Positions 63,857 to 64,000 of a DNA stretch of 64,000 nucleotides are shown here, one piece after another. A model generated the notes under the pieces. The model was not told the origin of the DNA. It did not search any database and saw only the letters and a program-made list of their open reading frames with translations. Origin of the DNA: Amoebidium appalachense (taxonomy: Eukaryota; Ichthyosporea); assembly GCA_963693365.1 (NCBI GenBank), contig CAVNZM010000011.1, positions 4,154,001 through 4,218,000 of the forward strand, given 5' to 3'. The translations under genes were made by a program, and so were the position numbers. The stretch's first letter is position 1, and every line of letters begins with the position of its first letter.

Positions 63857-63887
<31 letters not shown>

Positions 63888-64000
63888 GGGGGGAAGGGGA
63901 GGGGAGGTGAGAAAGAGGGAAGGGGGGAGGGGGGAGTTGAGAAAGAGGAAAGGGTGGGGGGGGGGGGGGAGGGGGGGCGGGGATGGGGAGAGAGGGAGGG
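63803..64000. other. G-rich intron DNA at the right edge
   Basis: Purine-rich sequence with G-runs, (AG)n and (GT)n upstream (in transcript sense) of the first visible RasGEF exon. No further exon is seen before the window ends. Confidence 0.6.

Overview
This is nuclear DNA of a eukaryote, not a prokaryote. Most genes are split by GT-AG introns, and between and inside genes lie very long mono- and dinucleotide tracts (poly-C, poly-G, (CA)n/(GT)n, (CT)n, CCCT/GGGA). The recognisable families are SGT1, SIKE/FGFR1OP2, a RING/B-box TRIM-like protein, a CDC25-type RasGEF, a secreted EGF-repeat protein and a THAP-zinc-finger transposon protein. That mix fits an animal relative or other opisthokont-grade protist; a unicellular holozoan is my best guess, but the sequence does not prove it.

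Layout. 1-4503 (-): 3'-truncated SGT1 gene (TPR, linker, CS domain; the SGS domain lies off the left edge). 5446-11551 (+): complete five-exon SIKE/FGFR1OP2-family gene, divergent from SGT1, with a 1.45-kb TTAA-flanked inverted-repeat element in its third intron. 12993-16480 (-): a short acidic C-terminal exon, an interspersed repeat, a genomic poly-A stretch and a multipass membrane protein broken by one frameshift. 17510-20160: small inverted-repeat elements, a duplicated poly-A/GC-palindrome/(GT)n module and one candidate exon. 20477-21544 is one copy of a ~1-kb segmental duplication whose partner is at 52571-53570. 21967-28182 (+): unidentified exons and a long low-complexity coding-like region, with a LINE-like remnant in the intron between them. 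28204-38338 (+): complete TRIM-like gene (RING, B-box, coiled coil, charged repeats). 38906-39553 (-): two candidate exons. 41650-45753 (-): intronless 1367-residue secreted EGF-repeat protein. 47061-50605: a 3.5-kb transposon with TTAA target duplications that carries an EXO1/XPG-like nuclease and a THAP + helix-turn-helix protein in convergent orientation. 53659-63799 (-): RasGEF gene, 5'-truncated at the right edge, reconstructed from nine phase-compatible exons plus three alternative 3' exons, and hosting a 587-bp TTAA-flanked MITE.

The genes do not form a pathway; they are ordinary independent eukaryotic loci. The most unusual points are the TTAA transposon pairing an XPG-type nuclease with a THAP/HTH protein, and the repeated embedding of splice sites in (GT)n or (CA)n microsatellites. 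Several genes need one-base shifts at homopolymers to stay open, which suggests either unpolished sequence or real decay. Exon models were built by eye from splice signals, phase and family resemblance, so exact ends are predictions.
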